Below, one piece after another: positions 12,605 to 24,069 of a DNA stretch of 64,000 nt; position 1 is the stretch's first letter; each line of letters begins with the position of its first letter. The stretch lies in contig LR990041.1 in the NCBI GenBank assembly GCA_905147135.1, positions 12,461,907 through 12,525,906 on the forward strand, written 5' to 3'. The notes under the pieces are model-generated. The model made no database searches. It had not been told where the DNA came from and worked only from the letters and a program-made list of their open reading frames with translations. The position numbers and the translations under genes are program-made. This stretch comes from Blastobasis lacticolella (lineage: Eukaryota > Arthropoda > Insecta > Lepidoptera > Blastobasidae).

Positions 12605-12757
12605 ATCAGAAATTAGAAAGATCTGCGGGCGTCCCAAGGCTACCGACATCGCTCGACGGGTTGTCAGGATTAAACAGCAGTTGGTGGGGCACTGGTCAAC
12701 CTATGTCCAGCAGTACACGTCTTTCGTCTGATGTGATGACGCTGATGATTAAAATAC
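12605..12757 (+). pseudogene. RTE-like ORF2 C-terminal fragment
   Basis: A conceptual reading gives CGRPKATDIARRVVRIKQQL and then WSTYVQQYTSFV followed by a stop and a GATGACGCTGATGAT tail. The GRPxxR, W and VQQW-like spacing matches the C-terminal end of lepidopteran RTE-type ORF2. It is short and degenerate. Confidence 0.55.
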
Positions 12758-13452
12758 AAATGAAAAGCAAAAACCTATAGTACCTAATCTCATGCAAAAC
12801 TTATGAAATAAGTTATTATGTAGGTTCTTTGTTTAACGAGATTTAGGTCTTAGAACGCGTAAAATGATGCGTAGAACTCATTTTCATATTACGTATTTCC
12901 TTTACGTTATACTCTGTATGTACAATACCTGGTTAAATAAACAATGTCTGTAAGGAAATTAGGAACGCAAATCCTGTGTGCAAAGCCCCTAGTTTTGTGT
13001 GATTTACGATGTTTGCTGAAGCGACAGCGTGTTTAATAACCTACTAAAATGTATGTACGTATGCAAATGTACGTAAAAGTACCTCATTTACATAGGTACT
13101 GAAATGTTTCACTTCGAAAGAGTAATCGTGAATTTGTTTGCCACTGCTTTTAATGAGTGCTCTGCAAATGTAGGTAGGTTTTCAACATGTTTTCATTTCA
13201 ACATTCACTCATAGTACATTTTCATAGTTTGGTTCGAAGTTTGCTATATCCGCTTCAGTGTACACGGTGGAATTTTAAGGTTAGAAGTAGAAGGAGAACC
13301 ATTTTCAATCATTATTTACACATAATTAGTTCCACTCTATCCTACTTTATACCAGACTACGGCGAAGCCAAGTAAGGTAATGAATCACTCTTATGTATGC
13401 TCGATCGTAGTTCAAAAACTACTTTGCCGATTTTGGCAAATAAGCTATCGTT

Positions 13453-13541
13453 ACAAGCGCTCTGATTGTCTGATGGTAATAGGCTATGTAACGTTACAGT
13501 AAATTTAATGTAAGTTTTCATATCTAGAGGATATCAAATGG
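13453..13541 (+). repeat. Direct duplication flanking a SINE-like element, left copy
   Basis: About 85 bp here (ACAAGCGCTCTGATTGTC onward to CTAGAGGATATC) recur with changes at 13771-13862, on the far side of the element at 13542-13770. Confidence 0.7.
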
Positions 13542-13770
13542 AATTGGCCGAGTGGTGTCAGGCACAGTAAAATAGCACCAACCCCTTACTCTTGGGTGTC
13601 GAAAAATCGAAGTCTCCGTAAGCTAGATGATGGGCAGCAGCGTTTTCCATTGTAATATTAACACTGCGGTCTCCAACTCGCCTGCCAAGCGTGGAGGTAA
13701 TTGCAATAACCTCCCCTTTCATGGGAGAGGCCCTAAGTCCTTCAATGGACTGTTACGGGCGGTGATGATG
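13542..13770 (+). mobile_element. SINE-like element with tRNA-type A box and RTE-type tail
   Basis: A perfect A-box match TGGCCGAGTGG lies at 13545-13555 and suggests a tRNA-derived head of Leu/Ser type. No clean B box is visible. The 3' part (CAACTCGCCTGCCAAGCGTG onward) ends GGCGGTGATGATGAC, a layout used by RTE-family 3' ends. It is flanked by longer imperfect direct repeats. Confidence 0.55.
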
Positions 13771-13862
13771 ACAAGCGTCTTGATTGTCTAATGGTGAGTG
13801 ATAGGCTATGTGACATCACAGTAAATTTAATAGAGGTTTTTAAATCTAGAGGATATCCAATG
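13771..13862 (+). repeat. Direct duplication flanking a SINE-like element, right copy
   Basis: Right-hand partner of 13453-13541. The divergence shows the duplication is not recent. Confidence 0.7.
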
Positions 13863-13979
13863 AGGATGATGGGGGAGGTATCAAATGAAAAAGCATAATG
13901 AAATGCATCATACAAGCCCCTTGCAAGTTCCTTCTTGTTTCCTGCAAAGTAGACTGACGACCTGGTAAGGGTCGCAGGA

Positions 13980-14170
13980 CCTTGGCGATAATGTCGCAGT
14001 TAATGCTCTCTCGCACAAGGGCAAGGATCCAGGACTTGGCCGGTCAGTGGAGTGACTGATCTTTTTATGGTATCTTTGGCAAAAATTGTGTGCCTGCTCA
14101 CAACCGCTCACTGCTTCATGCCGTGCCTGATCGGCCTTGCTTACATCGTAAGCCCCGATAAAAGACCTAT
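13980..14170 (-). mobile_element. SINE family A fragment, degenerate
   Basis: CTTGGCGATAATGTCGCAG, then CTCTCGCACAAGGG, then a GATCCAGGACTTGGCC phrase follow the family A tail order. The head is missing. It directly abuts a better copy at 14178. Confidence 0.6.
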
Positions 14171-14177
14171 TTAAAAA

Positions 14178-14399
14178 AAACATCTTGGTATTAATGTACC
14201 GGTTGTGATTTCGCGCACGAGGGCCCGGGGTCCGAGTTGGCCATAATCCAGGAATTGGCAGAATGTGCAAGTTTCATCACGATGTTAGCACCATCGGTTA
14301 GCATTCAACTAATGTACATAACTCAGACAATCTGTGGGATTCGAACCCGGTACCTCTCGCTTACGAGTCGGATACCTTAACCACTAGACCACTGACGCT
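14178..14399 (-). mobile_element. tRNA-derived SINE, family A, copy 2
   Basis: The minus-strand head has a perfect A box TGGTCTAGTGG and a perfect B box GGTTCGAATCC (plus-strand 14337-14347). The body and tail match copy 1 at 355-676, with the RTE-like tail at 14185-14255. Confidence 0.85.
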
Positions 14400-14540
14400 C
14401 TCAAAATAAGGACCATATTAAGTGTAAATTCAAAACAGAACTTGCTTAGTAATTAAGCTGTTACTACTTACCCATATTACTACTGGCCCGAGATCGACGA
14501 AAATTTCACGTTTTTTCATGGAACGATTTTTATATATTAC

Positions 14541-14946
14541 TAGTGGACCCGGCGCGACTTCGTTCGCGTAGCGTTCTAACCCTACACCTACCCTACACTT
14601 ACCCTACACCTACCCTACACCTACCCTACACCTACCCTACACCTACCCTACACCTACCCTACACCTACCCTACACCTACCCCTACCCTACACCTACCCTA
14701 CACCTACCCTACACCTACCCTACACCTACCCTACACCTACCCTACACCTACCCTACACCTACGTCTAAAAAATAAAAATAAAAATTTAGGGGTGGACTAC
14801 CCCTAACATTTAGGGGGATGAAAAATAGATGTTGGCCGATTCTCATAGATACCGGATAAGCACAAAAAATTTCATCAAAATCGGTCAAGCCGTTTCGGAG
14901 GAGTATGGCAACGAAAACTGTGACACGAGAATTTTATATATTAGAT
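14541..14946 (+). mobile_element. Interspersed repeat with internal 11-bp minisatellite, copy 2
   Basis: Nearly identical to 6107-6472 on both sides of the array, including the ATCGGTCAAGCCGTTTCGGA segment and the TTTTATATATTAGA end. The array is longer here. The two copies are about 8.4 kb apart in the same orientation. Confidence 0.75.
14580..14761 (+). repeat. 11-bp minisatellite, about 16.5 units
   Basis: Units of CCCTACACCTA span 182 bp, with one 6-bp partial unit in the middle (ACCTACCCCTACCC). The same unit has 12 copies at 6150-6281, so copy number differs between two otherwise near-identical elements. Confidence 0.95.
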
Positions 14947-14949
14947 GAT

Positions 14950-16487
14950 AAATAGTTAACTTCAGTTAGCTTAAAACGACGTACGAATTATATTGACTAC
15001 GTATGATTATTACTAAGTATAAATAAATATTCACTTGTGGTGGGACATAACCACGTTGAAATAAAGTCAAGTATGAATAGGTTAATTTATTTGCCGAATT
15101 GTACTTTGGATTTATAATATCTTAGAACACACAGACTTTTCTTTCTGACCGTATTGCCGCCCACCATGGTCATAAGTGACGAAATGTCATTAAATAACTA
15201 CTAGATATTACAAAATTACACCAGTTGAACTTTGACAATTTCTCAGTAAATAATTAAACTTAACATCTTCAACAGTAACGGAATTTAGATCTTTAAAACT
15301 ATTGTTTGCTTTTAAGTCCAAATGACTTAATCTAAACTCAACCTCTCAAAAGATCAATTAAGAAATAGCCGATCTTATTTTAATGCCATTGGAATGCTAA
15401 AGCATTGACGGCATTGTACGAAAATCACCACACGAGCCCCAAAGCCAACGACTTGGAGGAAAATTAACCTCCTTAACTAGTACGTCCCCAATTTTTAGTC
15501 CCTCAACATGAGCAGTGAATTTGCACCTAAACATTGAGAAACTGGAATATTTTTGAGACCACCGTCTCAAAAGTTTTTAACATCATTTGAATAAACTGCC
15601 ACGTGTTCAAAGAGTTTACATTATTACACAAGTGTCAAGATGTGTATATAGTTTGGCAAGAAAGTCGTGAAAATAATGTTTTGTCTCGCTCTTGCCTAAA
15701 TTGGTCACATTAAATTACTTTCACTTCCATACCTATCTGTGGTCAAACTGATCTGACTATCACGTCATCTGGACATTGTCGTTGTTTTGTTGTTGTTATG
15801 TTTAAGTTGATATGTGTATAGTTATACTGTGTTCGACATTTATCTTCGCAATGAATGCAAAAACGAATAAAAGCGGCGTCAGAAATGTAATATTTAGAGT
15901 TGTTTAAAAATGTATGACCGAGTTTAGAGCAGATAAGTTGCTGTGCCATTTAGAAGATGTTTACGGCCGAATATTAAAGATTATCGGTACGTAAAATGTA
16001 CCCACCTCAATTTTGAAAATATTGAATAAAATGTGATCTTTAGAAATCATTTGAATTTCCGTAAAATTAATGTGTACTGTAGTATTGGTTATCTTTATTT
16101 AAGGTTACAAAATTAACCCTCAAATTATAGTGTACTGTTATAGTTTTGATCTTTTTGTATTTTTCTTTCCTAAATATAATATTCATTGATATTTTTGTGT
16201 TCAGGTGTGTCTAAAAGCAATGCGGCGCTTCTGTATTGTATTATAGCAAAGAGCTATATTATCCAGGCACATTACGCAATGTACGACTATTCGGGCTAGA
16301 GAAATGATACTCAGGATCAAGGAATTTTGAAAAAAGTATTAAATTATTAAGATTATCAAGGTTGCTGGTCTAACAGAGAGAGAATCAGAAGATAGATAAC
16401 AGTTTGACAAAGCATCGTTCCGTGCGTCAGTGTTGCTGTTAATAAATTAATAATAGTAAATATATACCAGACTCTTATTTCAATTTT
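14950..16487. other. No gene recognised
   Basis: AT-rich, with only short frames lacking motifs. Confidence 0.5.
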
Positions 16488-16903
16488 CAATGAGCAGTTT
16501 TCCAATAGATATCTAAAGCATTCCTAACCACTCACTAGATGGCGCCCCGACAATTTTGGTAATTGACAATCGCTTGAAATAGGTTCTTAGCAAACAGGAT
16601 ATAAACACTGGGTACGTTGTGTTGGATAATATTGTATTTGTCAATAGTTTTCAACCATTTTAGAGGTTGTAATAATAATGGAACATAGTGCCAACCACTA
16701 TAAATATTTCTTTTTACATTTCATCCTTTAATAGTTATGTTTAAATTAATAAACATTTTATTTTTAAGTTTAGTATTAGTTGGATGCATGAAATCACTGC
16801 CACCATCATACAGATTTAAAAAAAATTACCAAAATTGTAGGAGCGCCATCTATCGATGCTTTTTGAAACTAACTATCAATACCTACTGGAAAACTCCTCA
16901 TTG
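16488..16903. mobile_element. MITE family X, copy 1 (uninterrupted)
   Basis: The left end CAATGAGCAGTTTTCCAATA and the reverse complement of the right end, CAATGAGGAGTTTTCCAGTA, form an inverted terminal repeat matching at about 21 of 24 positions. A subterminal inverted block, AGATGGCGC followed by ACAATTTTGGTAAT, lies inside each end. No coding capacity is present; the small open frame inside has no motif. Copies 2 and 3 are at 17572-18212 and 47628-48182. The target duplication is unclear, so the superfamily is not assigned. Confidence 0.8.
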
Positions 16904-17154
16904 TTCCCCTTATTCTCAATCTTCCGCTGACATCTTGTGACAGCTGAAGTGGGTACTCAGTTTGCCAGTAGGTAACTTATTGTTGCAAAGGCAGTAGTTC
17001 CCAAAATGCAAAAACTATACTATTTAATATTACCTGCTCTTCATCATGATACTGTAAATTACAAAGGCAAATACAAGGGCTTTGTAATGAGATCTGTTGA
17101 CGAGTGAAAACATCTAAATGAATGAGTAACCATGGTCCAATATTGTGTGTGTAT

Positions 17155-17295
17155 GGGTAACCTGGCAGGGTCATGGAGGTCAGAGGGCAGTCGCTCCACT
17201 GTAATTATCTGATCTGCCAAATCCTGGCTCATAGTCAAGGCGGACCGCGGGCCCTGAATGCGCGAGAGCATAAACGGGGCATTAACGCCAAGATG
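17155..17295 (+). mobile_element. SINE family A, 3' part
   Basis: It contains GGCAGTCGCTCCACTGTAAT and a tail ending CATTAACGCCAAGATGAT, the same order as at 47455-47629. The tRNA head is missing. Confidence 0.7.
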
Positions 17296-17602
17296 ATATA
17301 TTACCAATCCCTTTGTCTTTACTAACTATACAAAGCATGCATTTTCGGCTTATGTGGTTTAAGCCCAGCGTTGGATTGTCGCGTTGTAGTCGTGCGATAT
17401 AATATAAAATATTAACAAGTATAACATTTTCTAGTCGAAGTATACGAGACACAGACACAAAGAAATTGGACATAGAGGTGACAAGCACAGACGTAAAGAT
17501 ACTATTTTTTAATATTTTAAGTTCACAGACTGATACAGAACAATGATACCATGTAACGATGGTGGCCCCCACAACGAGGAGTTTTCCAGTAGGTATTGAT
17601 AG

Positions 17603-17876
17603 TATAAATAAATAAATAAATAAATAAATATTCGTGGACAAATTCACGCAGCACCATCTAGCCCCAAACTAAGCAAAGCTTGTACTATGGGTGCTAGATA
17701 ACTGATATACTACTTAAATACTTTTTTTTTTAAATACATACTTATTATACGTAGAACACCCAGATCCGTAACAGAAATTAAAATTCATCATTTCAATTTC
17801 TGCCCGGCCGGGAATCGAACCCGGGACCTCTTGCGTGGCACGGCATGTTGACCATTGAACCACTCAGGTCGTCAAT
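17603..17876 (-). mobile_element. tRNA-derived SINE, family B, copy 2
   Basis: A perfect B box GGTTCGATTCC lies on the minus strand (plus 17811-17821). The 3' end is a clean run of AAAT repeats at 17606-17630. It is inserted in MITE X copy 2. Confidence 0.85.
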
Positions 17877-18019
17877 ATAAACATAACTGTTAATGGTTAA
17901 ACGAAGTGTAAAAAGAAATATTTATAGAAGTTGGCACTATGTTCCATTATTATTACAACCTCTAAAATGGTTGAAAGCTATTGACAAATACAATATTATT
18001 CAATACAACATACCCAGTG

Positions 18020-18110
18020 TTAATATTTATTTATTTATTTATTTATTTATACTTCATGCACAAACAGTACATTGGCGGACTTAAAGCTAAAATAGCATTA
18101 TCCCTGTTTG
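18020..18110 (-). mobile_element. Retroelement tail fragment with AAAT repeats
   Basis: TTTATTTATTTATTTATTTA followed by a phrase containing ACAGTACATTGGCGGAC interrupts MITE X copy 2. Read on the minus strand it ends in AAAT repeats, as retroelement 3' ends do. The parent is unknown. Confidence 0.5.
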
Positions 18111-18214
18111 CTAAGAACCTATTTCAAGCGATTATCAATTACCAAAATTGTATGGGCGCCATCTAGTGAGTGGGTAGGAATGCTTTAGATACCTATTGGA
18201 AAACTGCTCATTTT

Positions 18215-19105
18215 TGTCACGACTTTCTTGCCAGACATAAATATGCGCAAAAACTATTTGTGTTACATAAATGTGTGTACAAATACTTTAGATTTTGTAC
18301 AAATATGTCGAATTCGCCACTCATGTCTCGGTTTTTGGCGTACATCAAACACTCTCACACTCTTTGCAAAGATTTAGTTTGCTTATACGCGATATACTGT
18401 CGTCCATGGTGTCCGCTATCTTTGCAAAAACTGCTCAGAAAATATTTGCTAAACATGTATGGGAAGTAGCTTTTGCAAAAGAGTAAAACTTTGTAAAAGC
18501 ATGTGTACACATTTTGACACATGTCTGGGCGGGCCGGCTTTACAGCTTTCATAACTATTTTCAATTACTTTAGCTAACGTTACTTAATGTAATTGACTAA
18601 CGTTAATGTAATTGAAATTATGTAAGTAGTCGAACTAAAAATAATAGATGTTGAAAGGACAGTGAATGCAGGAAATATACATTTACGAACAGCTAGGTGT
18701 TGATTAAGGATGCAAATATGAATTTACGCGTAACTTGTCATATATTCATAATGGGAAGCCTGATTTTTTCACGAGGTTATCGGTCTTGCAACTATTTAAT
18801 ATTCATTTCAACTTGAGGTCCGTTTTTACCTTCAGCAGTTTTTCCGTTTTATAGTTTACCTTTTTACCTATAGTTTTATCTATTTGCAGCTCATAAAACA
18901 TATTCTAATACTTTCCATTTATTAGCCTGTCACAGCAAAGGAGATGTGCTTATTATTTTACCCCGACTGTCGCACTACCATATTGGCCTCTCCGTAAGAC
19001 TGAAAGTCCTGCGCTTATGTATGGAAGTTAATGTTTTTTATGGCAGAAGAAACATAAAAGTCGAATAAATGCGTTGGAATTGTTTTGCCTATTCCTCTCT
19101 ATCAA
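18215..19105. other. No gene recognised
   Basis: It contains several TTTGCAAA palindromes and a local repeat of CTAACGTTA followed by AATGTAATTGA. No coding signal is seen. Confidence 0.45.
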
Positions 19106-19109
19106 GAGT

Positions 19110-19440
19110 GTGTAACGAGAGTTCGTCGTAAGGTGCTGGATAAAGTGATGACTAGGATTGAAAGAGGTATGCTGAGATTGTTTAGGCATGTGGAGGGGAA
19201 GGATGAAAGACGTTTTACGAAAAGTATCTTTCGTGCGAATGCGAAGTGTTGCATAGTGCGCCAGACTAGGCCATTATACTGGTCAAATAAATTGACATCT
19301 CCAAAAAGGAGAGATCATACTTTCGGTCGAGCATTCAACCGGCGTAAAATATGAGAATAATTATATGTATGAATGTGGAAGAGGCTAAAGAGGTCTGTCA
19401 GGATAACAGCTTCTGGCAGTCAGTAGTCTTTCCCTATCTC
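19110..19440 (+). pseudogene. Non-LTR retrotransposon ORF2 C-terminal fragment
   Basis: The frame from 19085 encodes VTRIERGMLRLFRHVE-like text (exactly MTRIERGMLRLFRHVEGKDE), then RRFTKSIFRANAK. This corresponds to the E..RLRWFGHVER, then RLTK.IY.A.V, C-terminal pattern widespread in lepidopteran LINE ORF2 proteins. Shifted downstream, near 19365-19400, come pieces resembling the conserved MNVEEAKxxC segment. It is degenerate. Confidence 0.6.
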
Positions 19441-19449
19441 TTATGGTAT

Positions 19450-22015
19450 ACGGGCGTTATTGGTATATGTTTCTGTTACGTTACGTCCTAAACAACTGTG
19501 TAAGGAGTTTCGTTATTTTGTATCTACTCGTATTTACGGTAAGAAATGGAAAAGACATATTGCTCTCAACAAAATAGTGGCTCTTGGAAAAACCCTTTGA
19601 AAAGTGATATCTCTACAGTGACCTCGTGTCGTAGCCGTGCCAAAGGAAAACATAATATGCAAAAAAAACTATCCGAAATCTGATGTAGGCTCCATCAATC
19701 ATGTGAGGCGACAGGGCGAAGGCTTGTCGACCCTAATCGAACGATAAACATAATATAAGCTACGCAAGGCTACGTATTTTCACTTGTCAACCCTGAATCG
19801 TCAATGGCTACACTTAGTACAGCTTCTGTACCCGCCACCGTACCATAATTTATTTATACTTTCGATTTCAAAGGTATTCCCAAATTCTCAAATCGCATCT
19901 GTTGACGAGAAAAATAATGTAGACCTCACGAATTCTTCTCAATTCTCTATGTACTTACAATAAACCATTAAGTCAATCTTTCATAATATAAGGTGTTTGT
20001 AAGAAAATAAATTTAAAGGGAAGTAGCAAATTAATCCTCTTTGGAACAAAGAAAAACTCTTGAATTCTGTCTGAAAAGAGTCCGACTTGAAAGGAAAATG
20101 CGGATAATGATTATGTGAGTTTCAGGCCAATACTCGTCTTATTGTATGATTATCCATTCTGAATCGTGCGACATACGCAGCATATAAATATGCCGCACGA
20201 CTACCCAGAAATGTTTGAGCGGCAATCGTCCAATCACATCGCGGCATGCCGGTTACCCCGCTATGTTTGGTCACAGAAGTAACAGTTTACTATAGAAGTA
20301 CATAAAGTACTCTATAGTTAATGAGTTATGGTGTCGCGTTCCTCTTGCATCAGTAATACTCTTACCCTAACTGACTGACTCCATATGCAGTTCCGGTAAA
20401 GCTACTGAAGTTTCATCATAAATTCTACTAGAATGTTTGTTAACTGAAATGTGGTGAAAAGTAAGTTTTACTCTCTATGATTTTACATAGCAAGTTTTAA
20501 AACCATTGGTTTTGTACACAAATACAGAAAAACACATTAAATTTGCTCGTAAATGGCATCCATTTGATTTGATGACCATAACTTAATCGAATTTTTATTG
20601 CAAAATAGCTACATATTAAACACGCGTGTTTTTTGTTAACATTACCGCATGCTTGGATTAATAGTAGATTATACACCTAGAGGATAAAGCAGTGTCTTAT
20701 GTCGTGGGCGGTATATTGGAACATGACTCTAAGGTTAACATGTAGTCCTAAGTGAAGGGAGAGGCTCAAGCCGCCCAATACTGTAAAACTCAAGTAGAAG
20801 ATAAGGGCGTACCGCTGCCGAGTAACGTACCACAAACGAATGTCACAATTTCATTATACAACGGTCATAATATTGATTACTAAATTTAACTGAAAACTTA
20901 ACAAAATTTCAAATATTTATATCCATGGATTAATGTCACATAGAGAGTCTTTCATTTTATAATAACCCTTTGCACACAATTTTTTTCTTAATGATGTTTT
21001 TAAACTTTAGAAACGAAAGGTTCTGCATATCAATTGGAACCACATTGGCCTTTAAAAGAGTGATTTATTTGTGGTGACGAGTTGCAACCACTGCAAATTT
21101 TTTCTTATACCTCGTGTTAATGCTGTGATTGTCACTATTTTTTTATTCAGTAATTATTATTCTTTACGTCAATTAAATTGTCATATAGGTGTATTGTAAT
21201 GATAATGTCATATTTGCTTATTTAAATTTTTCTGGAGGAGAAACTCTTGGGGCGGGTCGTTTTTTACTTTGTGCTCTAGGTTTCAGTTTTGCAACATAAA
21301 TATGTCATTCACGTCGGCGGTATGACCCCAAAGAATTTACACTATTGAATAGACTAAAATATACAAGTCTAGCAGTATTTTCATATGCAATAGCGCGGGT
21401 TTTTTAAACCGCATATGCAGCAGAACTGAGTCTTTTTGCTAAGCGTTCTAAATGAAATCCCCATTGAAGTTTCGTATACAAGTTAAGACCTAAAAATACG
21501 GTGTTTCAACGCCTTTCACCCTTTAAGAATAAGTTTGTATCAACTTGGTTTACGTTGGGTAAAGAGTATTTCAGGACTTAAGTCTTTTTTTTATTTAGAA
21601 TCAGGTTATTAACTGCAAACCAATTTAAAACCTTGGAAATAGCGGTATTAACAAAGTCACAATTTGACTATTGGATAGGATAGTGAATTCGGTAGAAGTA
21701 ATCGTTTCATTTTTATAACTGCAAAACCCACGCTTAAAGGTTATCTACATAATTTTATGCTCTACGTTAAACGAGTAAAGACAATAAAATATCCCTAAAA
21801 TAGGTAATACCACAAAATACCACTAACGATGAACATTCCATTAAATTATTGTTTAGGTAGATTACTAAAGAAGGCAAGTTTATGGACTGGTTTTGTGTAA
21901 GTATATATGGTATGTAGGCATAGTCAAATTAACATTCTTAACGTTATTATATACATACATATAATAAAACAAAAAAAGATTTTGTCGGTACATGGAATAT
22001 ATTTGCCAAACATAA
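19450..22015. other. No gene recognised
   Basis: More than 2.5 kb of AT-rich sequence without domain-like frames or clear repeat ends. Confidence 0.5.
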
Positions 22016-22160
22016 TTTAGGGCGACGCGACGTAGAAATAGTAATAGAATAAGAAATTTTAAAATTTTTGTCTGTCTGTTTGTACACGCTAATTTCCGGA
22101 ACTACTGAACGGATCTGAATGAACCTTTCTATGAAAACATTCTTAAATATGCACTACTCG
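22016..22160 (+). mobile_element. Interspersed repeat fragment (GTCTGTCTGTTTG type)
   Basis: The phrase TTTTTGTCTGTCTGTTTG followed by TTCCGGAACTACTGAACGGA is a hallmark of abundant non-autonomous insect repeats. Related GACAGACAGAC phrases occur at 32325 and 33370. The class is not assigned. Confidence 0.45.
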
Positions 22161-22784
22161 AACCTTAAATAGGTAATGCCAAACTAGTCGTACCTATTGT
22201 ATACATGCAACATCTTTGTTTTGGCTACGTAAATAAATACATAAGTGCATTCAAATAAACGAACGACAAGGCATTTACATACCTATCACTCCAACATGGG
22301 CGGGGCTAAGTACACGAGTGCTTCACTCTCCAACCCCCACATTACTACGCTATCTAATCTTAGTGTTTGTACAGCAATTTGTCCGATGTGGGGGTAACAG
22401 CCAGGTTTATCATTCTTCCGATTGCACCCTAACATTCGAGGGAAACTAGGACCACGCCTTAGAGCACGCTACCGGCTACCGGCTATCCACAAACACGTAA
22501 GTACCCAAAGTGATTGCTGATTTTAACCTAACCTATTATTTTATGGTTTGCTGGAACTGCTGGCTTTGATGTGCGAGATACAGACAGTTTTCGGAGAATT
22601 TATTAATTTATAACGTGTCTGGGAAAAGCAATTGAGACGTCGCATAAATCAATTACATGGCTCTTGATTACATGGCTCGTGTCACACGAGCTTAGAAAAG
22701 CTAGTCTAGAAGGACAAAAGTCTAAATATTACTAGTACTCATATACTTATTCTCCTTTGGTTAACTAATTGGTGGTCTAAATAG

Positions 22785-22946
22785 CGATGGCTTGACGTCG
22801 CTAAGGATGGCATGAGTGCCAACAATCTCACCAGCTGCCAAAGGCCGGGCGAAGTGAACAAGGCGAAGTAGAAACCCAACCTAGCCTAGGTAAAAACTTA
22901 AGTAGAAAACCGAACCGGGGTTGATTCTAGGATGATGATGATGATA
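22785..22946 (+). pseudogene. RTE-type ORF2 C-terminal fragment with GAT tail
   Basis: A conceptual reading gives RWLDVAKDGMSANNLTSCQ, matching the RWLDVVKxDMRANxL motif visible intact at 38379-38579. The fragment ends in GATGATGATGATGATAA at 22930-22946. Confidence 0.65.
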
Positions 22947-22949
22947 ATT

Positions 22950-23935
22950 ATTATTCCGGTTAACTAATCAATCTAACACCTACATCTCTTATTAGGTTCC
23001 AGACAATAAATATACCACCTCCTAACTACCACCCACCACCTATTGCCACCTCCACAAACGGAATATCAAAAGACAAAACATTCACCGATCCCTCGCGCCT
23101 TTTATTATTTAAAACTATATAAACAACCTTAGGCACCTTCTAAGAAGGTCGTTCAAAAAGCGTTTTGCTAAGTATTACCCCGGGCAAGTATTCCGTTGCG
23201 AAGGGACCAAATCTGAAATCCAGCTTAGATTCAATCCCGCTCCGAGCCGAGCATTCCTATGTATATGGGTCAAACGAGGGCTCCCTCGGCATGTGAAATG
23301 TCAGATAAAAGAATAGACAGGCATACCTAACTTTGTTTCGCGGTAGCTTCAAGTTTTCTAGTTTCTAAGGCAATTTTCAACCTCTACTCTCTACGGTTCA
23401 TTTCTTTTCATCATCAGCAAATATTTTTAATGAGCACGCGGACAAATTTTGGTTCGATGGCGTTTAACTCATACATTGAAACATCAAGAAATTTAATTAG
23501 ATCCGCAACTACTGGAGAAAATTAAAGTTTTCCAGGACTTCAGATTGCATTACGCATAATTAATTTTTTTATAAAACTTTGTAAAGTACCTACTGGAAAA
23601 ATGATTTCTCTCAACTAGTTAACGGGTGTTTTCATTCGAGGTTCACAACTTTCCATTTAAATAAGACAAAAAAACAAATGTTCAATATCGTTGAAAACTA
23701 GCTTCATTTATGATTTCTCTAATGATCATTAAAATAAATAATTAAGCTAGTTTTAAACCAATAAAGCTAGTTTTACTAATATTAAACATATTTTTCTTTG
23801 ATTATTTTAGTTAAAAGCAGTACCTAAAACTAAAAAAATTGCCTTTAGTTAAACTCAACGATCGGTGTGATTTTTACACGATTTGGAGCTCCTGCCACCT
23901 TGTTTTTCATCAGCATTGTCCGAACCTAACAATTC
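22950..23935. other. No gene recognised
   Basis: AT-rich. Several short phrases containing GCTAGTTTTA repeat near 23700-23780. Confidence 0.45.
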
Positions 23936-23939
23936 GTAT

Positions 23940-24066
23940 TCATTTTTAAAATTGCCTGGAAGAAATTGCTTTAAGCGATAAGGCCGCCTGTTGCTTTCTC
24001 TGTTGCTACAAATATGTACCGACTGTATCCTATATTTATGCAATAAAGTGTTCATTCATTCATTTT
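23940..24066 (+). mobile_element. LINE 3' UTR/tail fragment
   Basis: CTGGAAGAAATTGCTTTAAG, then GCGATAAGGCCGCCTGTTG, then GCAATAAAGTG and an ATTC repeat tail form a poly(A) signal plus short-repeat 3' end. A related end on the minus strand is at 59700-59830 (GGCTGGAAGAAATCCCATTG read in that orientation). No coding part is left. Confidence 0.6.
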
Positions 24067-24069
24067 AGA

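Larger units (their letters stand above)
17572..18212. mobile_element. MITE family X, copy 2 (inverted and interrupted)
   Basis: The left end CAACGAGGAGTTTTCCAGTA and the right end, the reverse complement of which starts AAATGAGCAGTTTTCC, are the termini of copy 1 in opposite orientation. The internal sequence at 17930-18020 matches copy 1 reversed. A family B SINE (17603-17876) and a second tail-like insert (about 18020-18110) interrupt it, so the insertion order can be read. Confidence 0.75.
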
